A stretch of 64,000 bases of DNA from Methanoregulaceae archaeon UBA467 (GCA_002503825.1 DASP01000004.1:12208-76207); one strand, 5' to 3'; shown: positions 36,147-44,976, counted from the stretch's first letter. Numbers and translations: made by a program. Notes: generated by a model not told the origin, from the letters alone.

Positions 36147-36452
36147 CGCCGGCTTCCCTCCCCTGCATTCCTTTATTGAGCATCCGACGATCGGGACCCG
36201 TTCGTTACTGATCTCTTCTGTTACGCGTAAGCCTGTTTTAGTGTAGAATACTGTCCGTTACATTAACTGACAGGAACGCCGGGTCTGTTTTTCATATACC
36301 GGCAGGTGAGCCCGGCATGATTTCCGGATCAGGCACTCCCGTTTCAGGCAGGCACGTGCCGCATCCATGAAGAGACGCAGATGAAGCGCCAAAACCCGAA
36401 AAAAATTTTTGAAACGATAAATGCGCGGCTATCGGAAAAAAGCAAAAAAAAA
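36147..36452. other. Intergenic region between convergent genes
   Basis: No gene is supported. Frames on the plus strand here continue into the antisense of the membrane protein gene and are shadows. Runs of A at 36400-36406 and 36442-36455 lie beyond the 3' end of the minus-strand gene, where they read as T-tracts and probably terminate it. Confidence 0.4.
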
Positions 36453-37304
36453 TTATTGGAGCAGGTCGTTTTGGTAGGTCGAAAGGATCTGGATCACATA
36501 ATTCTGGTGTTCGTCCAGTGCCTGGCCGTCATCGGGGGACTCAAGGTATCCCACCGCATAGATAAGCAACAGTGCATTGTTCAGTTCCAGCGTGGCAGTA
36601 TCCTCGACCTTTCCGGGTGGCAGCACAACGGCAAGGAACTCTTTATGCTCATCGGTAAACGTTGTTTTTGAAAACTCTGTCACTTTCAGGTTTTCAAGGT
36701 TCTCTGCCCTGTCCCTGACGATTCGTAATGCACTTTTTAAAGCGGAGCCTTCCTTTGTGTCAGGCATTGATGCCATGGCTTTATCCGCACTGCGTATAGT
36801 ATTCGGGTAAAGCACAAATTTGAATGAAAGAACTACCGACGCTATTTCGTGCGCAGTTGCGGTATCTACAAATCCATAACTGGGGGTGAGCCTGCGAATA
36901 TAATCGTACAAGAATTTTTCCATACTATCTTCTTCCCTTTCTTTTGTAACAGGGGTATTAAATCGTTTGTTCAATCGGATAACAAGGATTGTTAATGTAA
37001 GGGCGTAAAGCCCCTGGAGGGGAAGGTTCGGCTTCGTCTCAAGGGGCATGATAAAAATGAGAAATGCATAGACCGGAGCGAGAAGCGAGACAATATCACG
37101 CCTTGGCAGAATATATGCCAGGTATGAAAGCAGGAACGATCCTATCACGCATCCCCAGCCGAATTCCCCTGCATTATCAATAAATCCTGCATTCTCGAGA
37201 CCAATTCCGAGCAGCAATCCCCCGAACGCGACTGCCGGGACAGCTATCGAGAGGTTACGCACCCTGTGGTCTGACTGTTTCTGATCGCTCGTGAGTGCAG
37301 TCAT
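36453..37304 (-). CDS. Membrane protein with a soluble C-terminal helical domain
   Basis: 283 residues from the ATG at 37304. The frame is open to 37409, but the added residues look random and lack a ribosome-binding site. Four to five membrane helices (about 20-120: VPAVAFGGLLLGIGL and others) are followed by a soluble region (130-283) rich in charged helices, beginning KEREEDSMEKFLYDYIRRLTP. No motif was recognised. The gene is divergent from the sugar nucleotidyltransferase gene at 37480. Confidence 0.65.
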   Translation of the reverse strand: MTALTSDQKQSDHRVRNLSIAVPAVAFGGLLLGIGLENAGFIDNAGEFGWGCVIGSFLLSYLAYILPRRDIVSLLAPVYAFLIFIMPLETKPNLPLQGLYALTLTILVIRLNKRFNTPVTKEREEDSMEKFLYDYIRRLTPSYGFVDTATAHEIASVVLSFKFVLYPNTIRSADKAMASMPDTKEGSALKSALRIVRDRAENLENLKVTEFSKTTFTDEHKEFLAVVLPPGKVEDTATLELNNALLLIYAVGYLESPDDGQALDEHQNYVIQILSTYQNDLLQ

Positions 37305-37479
37305 CGAGGTATTCACGGTATAGATATGGCCGGGAAAGACATGAATATCTTTTGAATTTATCAGGGTGGAACGATGATGCGCAAAAGGGAGTAGAACAGC
37401 CGATCTCATGGAACGTAGTCGCCACCGGCTTTTTCAACCGAGAATATTGTTAATAACATTGCGAGCATAGATTTCCTGT

Positions 37480-38658
37480 ATGAAGGTGTGCATAATGTGC
37501 GGCGGGGAAGGGACGCGCCTCCGGCCGCTTACATTTGAACGGCCAAAGCCCTGCATCCCGATTGTGAACCGGCCATCAATCCAGCATCTGGTGTCCCATC
37601 TCTCGAACCTCGGGTTCCGGGATGTGATCATCACCCTCGGCTACATGGGAGATGCAATCGAGGCGGCGCTCGGGGACGGGTCGCTTTTCGGGGTCAGTGT
37701 CACATATGTGCACGAAAAAAACAAGCTCGGGACCGCAGGAAGCGTAAAAAACGCCCAGAAATACCTTGAAGACCAGGAATTCCTGGTAGTGGGCGGGGAC
37801 CATGTCACCGACTTAAACCTGCTCGAATTTTATCGCGAACACCAGAAAGAACGGTCAATGGTCTCGATCGGGCTCATCAGCATCGATGAACCGTCTGAAT
37901 ACGGCATTGCTGAGATCGATGTCAACTACCATGTCAGGAGGTTCAAGGAAAAACCCTCTCCCGGGGAGATATTCAGCAACCTTGCCAGCACCGGCATATA
38001 TGTCTGTGACCCGGCCATCTTTGACCATATCCCGGCAGGGAAAAAATTCGATTTCGCACGGGACCTCTTCCCCGACCTGATGCAGACCGGGCATATCGTC
38101 AAGGGCTGGCTTGCGAGGGGCAACTGGACCGATGTCGGGAGTCCTGCGTCACTGCGGCAGGCAGAACGATGGAAGCTTCAGGATATTCCCTATACAAGCA
38201 TATCAGGCGATCTCACCATCCGTGCCGGCCAGGTGCAGGGCCCGGTCCAGCTCGGGAATGCATTTTCAATGGGCCAGAACTCGCGCCTGATCGGACCGGT
38301 GGCAGTCGGTGCAGGCACGACCATCGGAGACAACGTCCTGATCGGGCCGTACACGACAATCGGTGAAAACTGCCTGATCAAGAGCAACAGCAAGATTTTC
38401 TCGGCATCAATCTACAACCGGGTCGTGGTGGGAAGGAACTCAACCGTCAGCGGAAGTATCATCGATAATGATACGATCATCGGCGACGACTGCAGCCTTG
38501 AAAACGATACTGTAATCGGGCCGAGGGTCGTGCTGAGAAATAACGTGGTCATCCATTCAAGGACCCGCCTGTGGCCGGAAGTGGTCGTCCCGGACGGAAG
38601 TATTGTAAAAGAGCATGTCCTGAATGAAAAATTTGATGTCCGGTGTGAAGGGTCCTAA
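37480..38658 (+). CDS. Sugar-1-phosphate nucleotidyltransferase with left-handed beta-helix
   Basis: 392 residues. The N-terminal Rossmann-like NTP-transferase domain (1-235) opens with CGGEGTRLRPLT and has the product-binding GGDHVTD and RFKEKPS regions. The C-terminal part (about 250-380) consists of hexapeptide repeats (VAVGAGTTIGDNVLIGPYTTIG). It activates a sugar phosphate as its NDP-sugar, probably for glycosylation of surface proteins such as the N-glycan-rich proteins in this window. The exact sugar (glucose, GlcNAc or mannose) cannot be read from sequence alone. It ends 4 bases inside the convergent CBS-ParB gene. Confidence 0.9.
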   Translation: MKVCIMCGGEGTRLRPLTFERPKPCIPIVNRPSIQHLVSHLSNLGFRDVIITLGYMGDAIEAALGDGSLFGVSVTYVHEKNKLGTAGSVKNAQKYLEDQEFLVVGGDHVTDLNLLEFYREHQKERSMVSIGLISIDEPSEYGIAEIDVNYHVRRFKEKPSPGEIFSNLASTGIYVCDPAIFDHIPAGKKFDFARDLFPDLMQTGHIVKGWLARGNWTDVGSPASLRQAERWKLQDIPYTSISGDLTIRAGQVQGPVQLGNAFSMGQNSRLIGPVAVGAGTTIGDNVLIGPYTTIGENCLIKSNSKIFSASIYNRVVVGRNSTVSGSIIDNDTIIGDDCSLENDTVIGPRVVLRNNVVIHSRTRLWPEVVVPDGSIVKEHVLNEKFDVRCEGS

Positions 38659-39446
38659 ACCCTTCGGACCAGCCTGTGAGTAATTGCAACCAGCGGGTGA
38701 CGGGCGTAGTCAAGAACCTGGATATCGTCAAGGGTCTTTAAATTCATGGTCTTTGCAGTCCTTTCCATCCCGAGTTCGATCTCCTCGTTAATTTCTATCA
38801 CGTAGGCATCGAGTGTTTTTATGCCCATCCTTTTTGCGGCGATCGCCCGGTGGTGACCGTCCACGAGAATAAGTTTTCCCGGCCTTCTGACCACGATCAG
38901 CGGTTCTGCCAGCCCTTTTTTAATCTCGTACATCCGGCCTTCCAGTTCATCCTCAAATATCTTGGACTGCGTGGGAAGGAGCCTGTCTATCGGAACAGTT
39001 TCACGTTTCAGTTCAGGCTCCAGGCCGTGGAGTTTTTTAAGTGTCGTGATAAAATTGAAGACTTTTTCAGGGGATACATGCTCGATCTGGGAACGTATCA
39101 CATCGGTATTTGAGATAATTCCGAGGAGCTTATTGGACTGGTCAACGACCGGAAGTTTCTGGATTCCTGAACGGAATATCACACGGGCAGCATCATTGAT
39201 ACTCATATCAGGGTCTGCAACGATGAGATGGTCTGACATTACTTTCTCCACCGGGGTACCGGTAGGGACAAACAGCAGGTCCCGTGCAGCAATATATCCC
39301 ACGACCTCGTTCCCGTTTACGACAGGAAACCCGTCATGGTGCGTCTTCTGGATCTTCTCGATCACTTCTTTTATGGTTCCATGGACATCGACGGTAACGA
39401 CGTCATAGGTCATATAATCCCTGACCTTTTTTTTATCCATTGCCAT
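38655..39446 (-). CDS. CBS-domain pair fused to a ParB/SerK-like domain
   Basis: 263 residues. Two CBS domains (about 10-60 and 68-122) are followed by a ParB/Srx-fold domain (about 150-250) with EPLIVVRRPGKLILVDGHHR (DGHHR at 196-200, Glu at 181). In Thermococcus the ADP-dependent free-serine kinase SerK has this fold and a matching Glu plus DGHHR motif, so this protein may phosphorylate serine or a related small molecule rather than bind DNA. The CBS pair would sense adenine nucleotides. Its stop codon overlaps that of the convergent nucleotidyltransferase gene. Confidence 0.85.
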   Translation of the reverse strand: MAMDKKKVRDYMTYDVVTVDVHGTIKEVIEKIQKTHHDGFPVVNGNEVVGYIAARDLLFVPTGTPVEKVMSDHLIVADPDMSINDAARVIFRSGIQKLPVVDQSNKLLGIISNTDVIRSQIEHVSPEKVFNFITTLKKLHGLEPELKRETVPIDRLLPTQSKIFEDELEGRMYEIKKGLAEPLIVVRRPGKLILVDGHHRAIAAKRMGIKTLDAYVIEINEEIELGMERTAKTMNLKTLDDIQVLDYARHPLVAITHRLVRRV

Positions 39447-39499
39447 TAGATTTAATGCTCCAACCTCTAATAGTCATCGGAAAAAAAGAAAAAAGGGCT

Positions 39500-39970
39500 T
39501 TAATCTATCTTAATACGGGTTCCACGCTCTTCCGGAGATTTTTTAAACCGTACTTCAAGCACCCCGTTGGTAAATGTTGCCTTCGCGCTCCCTTCGGTTA
39601 CGTTGACGGGAAGGGTGACTATACGGCTCATGGACCCTGATATTCTCTCCCGCATATAGTAACCCTCTTCCTTCTCTTCCCGGTCTGTCTTTTTCTCCGA
39701 GGTGATCTCGAGCGTTGACGGGTTTAAGAGGTTGAGCGAGACATCGTCTTTGTCAATGCCCGGGAGATCGGCCACTACGATGATCTCGTCATCATGGTCC
39801 CTGACATCAACCCTGAATTCACCCCGTAATGCCGGCAGCATACGGTCCGATAATCCGCCGGGAGGAAGGAACCTCGTTCCGCAGGGGCCGAACCGTCCCT
39901 CAAAATCATTCATCATATCTTCGAAATCTCTCAACATCCATCCGAATGGATATCTCCTTCGCATTGGCAT
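39500..39970 (-). CDS. Hsp20 family small heat-shock protein
   Basis: 156 residues from the ATG at 39970, which has GGAGGTGT 10 bases upstream; the frame is open to 40009. The alpha-crystallin domain (about 55-145) shows VDVRDHDDEIIVVADLPGIDKDDV, MRERISGSMSRIVTLPVNV and ATFTNGVLEVRFKKS. It is a holdase chaperone of the usual archaeal length that assembles into oligomers. The single-gene transcript has a TATA box about 65-75 bases upstream (40033-40046). Unlike the diverged Hsp20-like gene at 14.5 kb, this is a canonical member. Confidence 0.93.
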   Translation of the reverse strand: MPMRRRYPFGWMLRDFEDMMNDFEGRFGPCGTRFLPPGGLSDRMLPALRGEFRVDVRDHDDEIIVVADLPGIDKDDVSLNLLNPSTLEITSEKKTDREEKEEGYYMRERISGSMSRIVTLPVNVTEGSAKATFTNGVLEVRFKKSPEERGTRIKID

Positions 39971-40032
39971 TTTTTTATGACACCTCCTCAAGTGCATCCA
40001 TGCAGACAAGCACCATGGACTACCCTGAAGTT

Positions 40033-40046
40033 AGTATTTATACTAT
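40033..40046 (-). promoter_or_regulatory. TATA box of the Hsp20 gene
   Basis: ATAGTATAAATACT on the minus strand, about 65 bases before the ATG at 39970, leaving a leader of roughly 40 bases that carries a strong GGAGG ribosome-binding site. No obvious heat-shock operator palindrome was noticed beside it. Confidence 0.5.
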
Positions 40047-40126
40047 TTAGATTTTTGTATACCGCAAGTGCCGTGCGCCAGTCGATATGTAATATTTTAT
40101 CTCAATTGGAGGATGATGTATAAAGG

Positions 40127-40837
40127 ATGAAGCCACAGAAAAAAGGAAAACCGGCTAAAAAATCCAACTGGAACTGGACAAAGACCCTGATGGTGGTGGG
40201 CGGTGTTGCGTTCGTGTTCGTCATGATCTTCACTTCACTGGGGATGGGATGGCTCACGAGCATGAAACCTGCGGTCACCGGCGATGTGGGAACGATTGAT
40301 TATACCATCCGTGACTCCCAGAACCGTCCCGTTCTCACCTCAAATATGCGCCTGTATAATGCGACGATTGAGAAAGGCGGCATCATAATGCTGACCTCTG
40401 CATTAAATATCCCGATCGACAGCACCAATGAGAACAAAATAATAATCATCCCTGCCTATATCCAGGGCTATTCCGCGAATTCAGGGCTCCTCGTCTATGA
40501 ATATGATACCCTCTCGAAAGACCTGCTCGGGATGAAATCAGGCGAGCTCAAGACGATATCCTTCCCGCAGCTCGACGGGGTCGAAATGCAGATGACTGCC
40601 GAAGAATTCAACCAGCTGTTCAACCAGACCGGATACAATTTCAACACGTTCAAACAAAACGACCAGATATTGCTGCCAATGGTGGATCAGCCAAATATCA
40701 ACCTGGATGATAGTGAGACCCCTGATACCTATTTCCTGCGGGTGGGCTATATCAAAGAGAAGACCAATGACACCCTCACAATCGATTATGCATACTCAAC
40801 TGCAGAAATCAACCTGATTCGGCTGAATAACCGTTAA
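40127..40837 (+). CDS. Membrane-anchored FKBP-like exported protein
   Basis: 236 residues. A Lys-rich cytoplasmic N-terminus (MKPQKKGKPAKKSNW) and one membrane helix (about 20-42) anchor an external domain. That domain includes VGTIDYTIRDSQNRPVL and LLGMKSGELKTISFPQLDG, like the strands and flap of FKBP-type prolyl isomerases, but the active-site aromatic residues are not obvious. It may be a folding helper or a decayed FKBP at the cell surface. AAAGG directly precedes the ATG, and GGAGG stands further up (40110). A T-tract at 40851-40857 follows. Confidence 0.7.
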   Translation: MKPQKKGKPAKKSNWNWTKTLMVVGGVAFVFVMIFTSLGMGWLTSMKPAVTGDVGTIDYTIRDSQNRPVLTSNMRLYNATIEKGGIIMLTSALNIPIDSTNENKIIIIPAYIQGYSANSGLLVYEYDTLSKDLLGMKSGELKTISFPQLDGVEMQMTAEEFNQLFNQTGYNFNTFKQNDQILLPMVDQPNINLDDSETPDTYFLRVGYIKEKTNDTLTIDYAYSTAEINLIRLNNR

Positions 40838-40881
40838 TCAGGCACCATAAGTTTTTTTAATATCCGGGCCGTTCTCTTCTC

Positions 40882-41142
40882 ATGGCACTCCGGGTGATTA
40901 GTTTTTTTCAGGAAGGCTGCATGGCCTGCATGGAACAGGAGCCTATCAACAAAGAGGTTGAGACCGCTCTCGGAATAAAGATAGAATCGGTAAATCCGTT
41001 GAAGAACCGGGCATATATCGCGGAATTCGGACTTACTGTGACTCCCACCATTATTATCACAAAAGACGGGGAGATAAAACAAAGGTTTGAGGGCGTTGTT
41101 CACAGGGAACAACTGGAAGATGCGATCCGGAACTACTTATGA
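40882..41142 (+). CDS. Small thioredoxin-fold protein with a CMAC motif
   Basis: 86 residues: MALRVISFFQEGCMACMEQEP places the redox pair C13-M-A-C16, and TVTPTIIITKDGEI supplies the cis-Pro loop of the thioredoxin fold. Such short one-domain proteins act as thiol-disulfide carriers in archaea. It lies 44 bases after the FKBP-like exported protein, and its 3' end overlaps the convergent zinc-ribbon gene by 6 bases. Confidence 0.85.
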   Translation: MALRVISFFQEGCMACMEQEPINKEVETALGIKIESVNPLKNRAYIAEFGLTVTPTIIITKDGEIKQRFEGVVHREQLEDAIRNYL

Positions 41143-41715
41143 AGGATAGCCGTATATCCTTTTTATTCTGCGGGCAACGGCTTTCCAGCCCTCTTTCCGT
41201 AATACCCCGCCGTCGCGGAGTTTAATCTGGGCAATCCTGACCCTTCTTTTCCCGAACTGGTATGCTTCGCCGACAATAAACGGCTCTTCACCGCTGACGC
41301 TTATAAAAAGCGGGACGGTTTTCCACCCGTCATGGATAGAGATCCTGACCATGACCTCCTCGATCTTCCGGGTCCACAATGCAGATATCTCGCTTCCCCT
41401 GGCTTTTTTCACTCTTTTTGAACCAATTTCGATACCCGTAACCTCGACTCCCACGTATTCGTCATCGCCGCACACCGCCACATGCCGCTCCCCAAGTGCA
41501 CAGACTTCATCAGGCATGAGTTCGATCCGGCATACCCGGGAATTGGTCTCCTCGCTGACGATAGCCTTCACATCGATCGGTGAGGGAGGGACAATTATAG
41601 GGATATGCCGCACTGATCCGCATTCAGAGCAGCGCACCAGCATATCATGCGACTGGGAGAGGATAACATGGTCCCGTTCACCGCCGCAGTCAGGGCAGTA
41701 CACTTCAATATACAT
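41137..41715 (-). CDS. Zinc-ribbon protein of the HVO_0476/COG1326 type
   Basis: 192 residues from the ATG at 41715; an upstream extension to 41811 is rejected because the TATA box (41736-41744) would be inside it. An N-terminal zinc ribbon C7-x2-C10 ... C29-x2-C32 (VYCPDCGGERDHV, RCSECGSVR) is followed by a beta-barrel-like domain with VTGIEIGSKRVKKARGSEISALW and a basic C-terminus (RKEGWKAVARRIKRIYG). The family is widespread in archaea, with a presumed nucleic-acid-binding role that is not established. It is divergent from DUF371, with only 32 bases between the starts. Confidence 0.8.
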   Translation of the reverse strand: MYIEVYCPDCGGERDHVILSQSHDMLVRCSECGSVRHIPIIVPPSPIDVKAIVSEETNSRVCRIELMPDEVCALGERHVAVCGDDEYVGVEVTGIEIGSKRVKKARGSEISALWTRKIEEVMVRISIHDGWKTVPLFISVSGEEPFIVGEAYQFGKRRVRIAQIKLRDGGVLRKEGWKAVARRIKRIYGYPS

Positions 41716-41735
41716 TGAATATGAATGGATGCCCT

Positions 41736-41744
41736 CTGTATAAA
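41736..41744 (-). promoter_or_regulatory. TATA box of the zinc-ribbon gene, abutting the DUF371 start
   Basis: The minus strand reads TTTTATACA about 21-29 bases before the ATG at 41715. On the plus strand the same bases sit directly before the DUF371 start at 41748, so transcription factors on this box would hinder translation-start proximal events of the neighbour. Confidence 0.5.
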
Positions 41745-41747
41745 AGC

Positions 41748-42182
41748 ATGAAGGCGGTAGAGAGATTTCGCTGTCACGGGCACCATAATATACGTGGAAA
41801 ACACCCGACAACGTTTGAGATTACCATGGATCCTGCCCTTACCCCGAACGGTGACTGCATCATCGCAGTCGCCTCGGAAAAAGGTGCATCTGACCTTTCA
41901 CCGGAATTCCGCAGGATTATGGTGATACCCGGGGCCCGTCTCACCACGTCGCTCTGCTGCGGGGGGATCACGGTGACGGTCCGGTCTCTCGGGAACCCTG
42001 GAATGACATTTGATCACCCTGACGACATGGTCTGGAGAAGGAGCACGTTTGTATGTGGCAGGACCGTCGGAATATCTTCTGATTACGTGGCGGCAACGCT
42101 TCCGCCGGAATTAATAAAGGCATTGTCGGCGGGCGCCGTGATGGAAGTGGAAATGGTCGCCGAAATCCCTGAAGAGGTATAG
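41748..42182 (+). CDS. DUF371 family conserved archaeal protein
   Basis: 144 residues from the ATG at 41748 (MKAVERFRCHGHHNIRGKHP). The features HGHHNIRGKHPTTFEIT, CIIAVASEKGASDL and HPDDMVWRRSTFVCGRT are those of the compact DUF371 family, found almost only in archaea and of unknown function. The conserved H-x-H-H-N-I near the start could bind a metal. It is divergent from the zinc-ribbon gene, and a perfect stem-loop follows its stop codon by 7 bases. Confidence 0.85.
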   Translation: MKAVERFRCHGHHNIRGKHPTTFEITMDPALTPNGDCIIAVASEKGASDLSPEFRRIMVIPGARLTTSLCCGGITVTVRSLGNPGMTFDHPDDMVWRRSTFVCGRTVGISSDYVAATLPPELIKALSAGAVMEVEMVAEIPEEV

Positions 42183-42695
42183 AAAGCACGGTATGGAGAA
42201 AATGGGGGGGCTCCATACCTGTGCACTTAGGGGGGTTTTAAAAACGATAAGTTTCTAAACCAGTTGATTTACTGGCTCATATTAGGTTATTTTTAGGCTA
42301 CATTAATATTCCGGAAATGTCCGCCGTCTTTTCATCCATATACACGCCATTAAAAAAATGTTTTAATGCCAGGATGGATGAATTTCCTCGTTAAATCATG
42401 AAACCGGGAGTGCCGGACCAGGTAACCCGGGTGCCGTTTCAGGAACTGTCTCACACACAATACATCGCCCGGACCCGGGATCAGGACAGGGTTTTCCGAC
42501 TGTTGAACATTGAATTTCCTGCACGGGATGTCCGCATGCGTGAGGCGGGTGCTGCACCTGCGACAGGTGCGGTAACTACCGGTCCTCCTGTGAAAAGGGC
42601 TTTTGATGATAATTACCCGGTACCTGCGTGGAAGAAAATCTGGCAGTGTTCTGCCTGGTTGTCCGGAACGGCAGGGAAGATGCCTGAAATGGAGA
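42183..42695. other. Intergenic region with two inverted repeats
   Basis: Besides the stem-loop at 42190-42219 there is an 8-bp inverted repeat, CATTAAAA / TTTTAATG, at 42348-42368. A plus-strand frame (42398-42718) lacks any recognisable family and overlaps xseB antisense, so it is not called. No tRNA was found. Confidence 0.4.
42190..42219 (+). terminator. Stem-loop after DUF371
   Basis: A perfect 9-bp inverted repeat, GGTATGGAG and CTCCATACC, separated by 12 bases, begins 7 bases after the stop codon. A G-run and TTTT follow about 20 bases later (42226-42239). It may act as terminator or as a 3'-end stabiliser. Confidence 0.5.
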
Positions 42696-42878
42696 TTAAT
42701 CCCTGCCAAGCGAGGTAATTTTTAATTCGGCCGAGGAAAGAAGTTCTTCACACTGCTTTACCAGCACCGCTCCCCGCTCGTAGAGTGCGATACTTTCGTC
42801 AAGGCTGGTCTCGGTATCTTCTATCTTTTTTACAATTTCGCGTAATTCAGTCATCAGATCTTCGTATTTTCTTTCCAT
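42696..42878 (-). CDS. xseB: Exodeoxyribonuclease VII small subunit
   Basis: 60 residues, all helical: KYEDLMTELREIVKKIEDTE, then SLDESIALYERGAVLVKQCEELL, the standard pattern of XseB (Y-E, L-E-x-I-V, L-D-E-S-L-x-L-Y-E-x-G). It joins XseA to form exonuclease VII, which degrades single-stranded DNA. Its start overlaps the end of xseA by 32 bases and GGTGTGA precedes the ATG, so the pair is translationally coupled. Confidence 0.93.
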   Translation of the reverse strand: MERKYEDLMTELREIVKKIEDTETSLDESIALYERGAVLVKQCEELLSSAELKITSLGRD

Positions 42879-44115
42879 AATTCACACCTTCCACGCGTGT
42901 CATACATGTTCCGTCGCGCATCCGCACTTCCAGCTGCTGGCCTGGCGAGAGGCCGAGTACTGACCTTACAACCCTGCCGTCCTGTTCAACGATACAATAG
43001 CCCCTTAAGAGAAGTGAGTTGGGATCGCGGGCGGCAAGGACTGCATTCAGTCGCCCGAGAATCAGTTTTTCCCGTTCAAAGCACGTCAGGACAGCCCTTC
43101 TCAACCGCTCTGCGACCGTGTCGAGGTCTTCTTTTTTCACCCTGAGCAAGCGTTCCATTCGTCGCGGTGAAAGGCTCTCCCTCAGGTATGTAAGCGAGTC
43201 ACAGGCCCGTTCCAGCTTGTTTAAAAGTGCATTTTCTATATCTTTTTTATATTTCGCCAGCCCCTCAAGGAGTAAAGCCCGGTCAGGGACCACAAGTTCG
43301 GCTGCTGCAGAGGGGGTCGGTGCCCGGATATCTGCAGCAAAATCGCAGAGAGTGAAGTCTGTTTCGTGTCCTACCGCGCTCACCACCGGCGTTATGCATG
43401 CTGCAACGGCCCGCACCACATCGGGATGGTTGAAGGGGAAGAGGTCTTCAAAACTCCCTCCGCCGCGGCCGATGATAATGACATCGACCCTCCCGTCGAT
43501 AAGGCGAAGAGCACGCGTGATTTCACTGTGGGCCGTGTCACCCTGCACAATCGTAGGCGAAACCACGATCTCGAGCGGGAAACGCCTGCTGATAACATTC
43601 CTGATATCCTGCAGAACCGCGCCGGTTTCCGACGTGACCACCCCGACCCGTGCAGGGAACCGGGGGAGGGGTTTTTTCCGGGCCGGGTCAAAAATACCCT
43701 CTTCCGTGAGTTCTTTTTTCCACCGTTCAACAAGCAGGTGTTTTTCTCCCTCGCCGGCATGGCGGATCTCCTTTACATAAATCTGGTATTTTCCCTGTGG
43801 GGGATAATGCCCGATTGATCCAAAGACAATGACATCCATACCGTCGCGGGGTGAAAAAGAGAGTTTTTTCGCGTCGGATTTCCACATCACGCACGGCAGC
43901 ACCGCAGTTGCACCGTCATTCCTCTCGCTTAAGGAAAAATAGCAGTGACCCGAGGTATGGCACCTGAAGTTTGTGATCTCGCCCCTTACCCAGATGTCCA
44001 GAAGCCGCGTATCTTCAAGGACGGCGGTGATGATGGAGGAAATTTCTGATACCCTGAACACACCGGCCGTGTGATCCGGGTCGCCCCCGATGACAGGGCG
44101 CTGGTACGAGTTCAT
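42847..44115 (-). CDS. xseA: Exodeoxyribonuclease VII large subunit
   Basis: 422 residues. An N-terminal OB fold (about 20-115: VRGEITNFRCHTSGHCYFSL) binds single-stranded DNA. The catalytic core follows, with RVGVVTSETGAVLQDI, DVIIIGRGGGSFEDLFPFN and VVSAVGHETDFTLCDFAADIRAPTPSAAAE (split here only for reference), all well conserved, and then a coiled-coil region. The enzyme is bacterial in distribution and occurs only in some archaea, where it was probably gained by transfer. It is divergent from the gene at 44155 by 39 bases. Confidence 0.95.
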   Translation of the reverse strand: MNSYQRPVIGGDPDHTAGVFRVSEISSIITAVLEDTRLLDIWVRGEITNFRCHTSGHCYFSLSERNDGATAVLPCVMWKSDAKKLSFSPRDGMDVIVFGSIGHYPPQGKYQIYVKEIRHAGEGEKHLLVERWKKELTEEGIFDPARKKPLPRFPARVGVVTSETGAVLQDIRNVISRRFPLEIVVSPTIVQGDTAHSEITRALRLIDGRVDVIIIGRGGGSFEDLFPFNHPDVVRAVAACITPVVSAVGHETDFTLCDFAADIRAPTPSAAAELVVPDRALLLEGLAKYKKDIENALLNKLERACDSLTYLRESLSPRRMERLLRVKKEDLDTVAERLRRAVLTCFEREKLILGRLNAVLAARDPNSLLLRGYCIVEQDGRVVRSVLGLSPGQQLEVRMRDGTCMTRVEGVNYGKKIRRSDD

Positions 44116-44154
44116 TAAAATCTATTAGTACGAGGAGTCATATGAAATAGCATC

Positions 44155-44976
44155 ATGGTGCGGTTTGCAGTCTCCAGCATGTTTTTTCATGAATACACAA
44201 CGGCAGAAATTTTCGATTTTGTCGGTGAGTCCGGTCTTGACACGCTCGAATTCTGGCTTGAAACACCACACTTCTGGCTGCGGGATCTCCCTGCCGGCGA
44301 GCTTCATTCATGCATCAGCAGCCATCCGCGATTTATTCCGATCACGGTTCATGCACCTGTACTTGACTTAAATCCCTGTTCCATCAACCCGGGTATAGCG
44401 GCACTGTCGGTGAAGTCTGCAGTATCTGCAATAATGTGTGCAGAAGAGGCCGGTGCGGCGGTAATTACGTTGCATCCCGGGAAAAGAACTGCACGCCGGA
44501 GCCCGAGCGGAGCGGATTTCGAACGCTTTGAGCATTATATAAGGGTACTCGGGGAAGCATCGGCCGGGAAATCGGTGAAGGTTGCAATGGAGAATATGGA
44601 ACGGAAAGTAAATTCTCTTCTCTGCACGCCGGAAGATGTCAGGGAGCTGCTTGACAGGGAGCCGTGGCTGTATTTTACTCTGGATGTATCACACGCCATG
44701 GGGACTTCGACAGAAGAGGTGCATACCTATATCGACCTCTGTCATGACCGGCTGGCAAACGTGCATATATCGCGTGCGGAGGACGGGAGGATGCATCTTC
44801 CACCCGGTGGAAACGCGGATATCGCAGGGATACTCAGGCATCTTGACGAGAGCGGGTATACGGGCACCCTGACGCTCGAGATGGAGGATATGAATTTCTC
44901 CCATGTCCTCACCTCAGAGGAAAAGATAGTTATCCTGATGGAACAGCTGGCATTTATGAAGAAATACATTGTATAG
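44155..44976 (+). CDS. Sugar phosphate isomerase/epimerase-like TIM-barrel protein
   Basis: 273 residues of the xylose-isomerase-like (AP endonuclease family 2) barrel: SGLDTLEFWLETPHFW near the start, ITVHAPVLDLNP, VITLHPGKR, VAMENMERK, LYFTLDVSHAMG and LANVHISRAEDG. The ordered Glu, His, Asp and His residues are those that bind metals in the fold. A DNA-repair endonuclease IV would show a different set of histidines, so a sugar or keto-acid isomerase is more likely. The gene is single, with a TAG stop. Confidence 0.8.
   Translation: MVRFAVSSMFFHEYTTAEIFDFVGESGLDTLEFWLETPHFWLRDLPAGELHSCISSHPRFIPITVHAPVLDLNPCSINPGIAALSVKSAVSAIMCAEEAGAAVITLHPGKRTARRSPSGADFERFEHYIRVLGEASAGKSVKVAMENMERKVNSLLCTPEDVRELLDREPWLYFTLDVSHAMGTSTEEVHTYIDLCHDRLANVHISRAEDGRMHLPPGGNADIAGILRHLDESGYTGTLTLEMEDMNFSHVLTSEEKIVILMEQLAFMKKYIV

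Noticed and set aside
42398..42718. Plus-strand 106-codon frame upstream of xseB
   Set aside because: No family, Arg/Pro-rich chance-like composition, and its end lies antisense to xseB.
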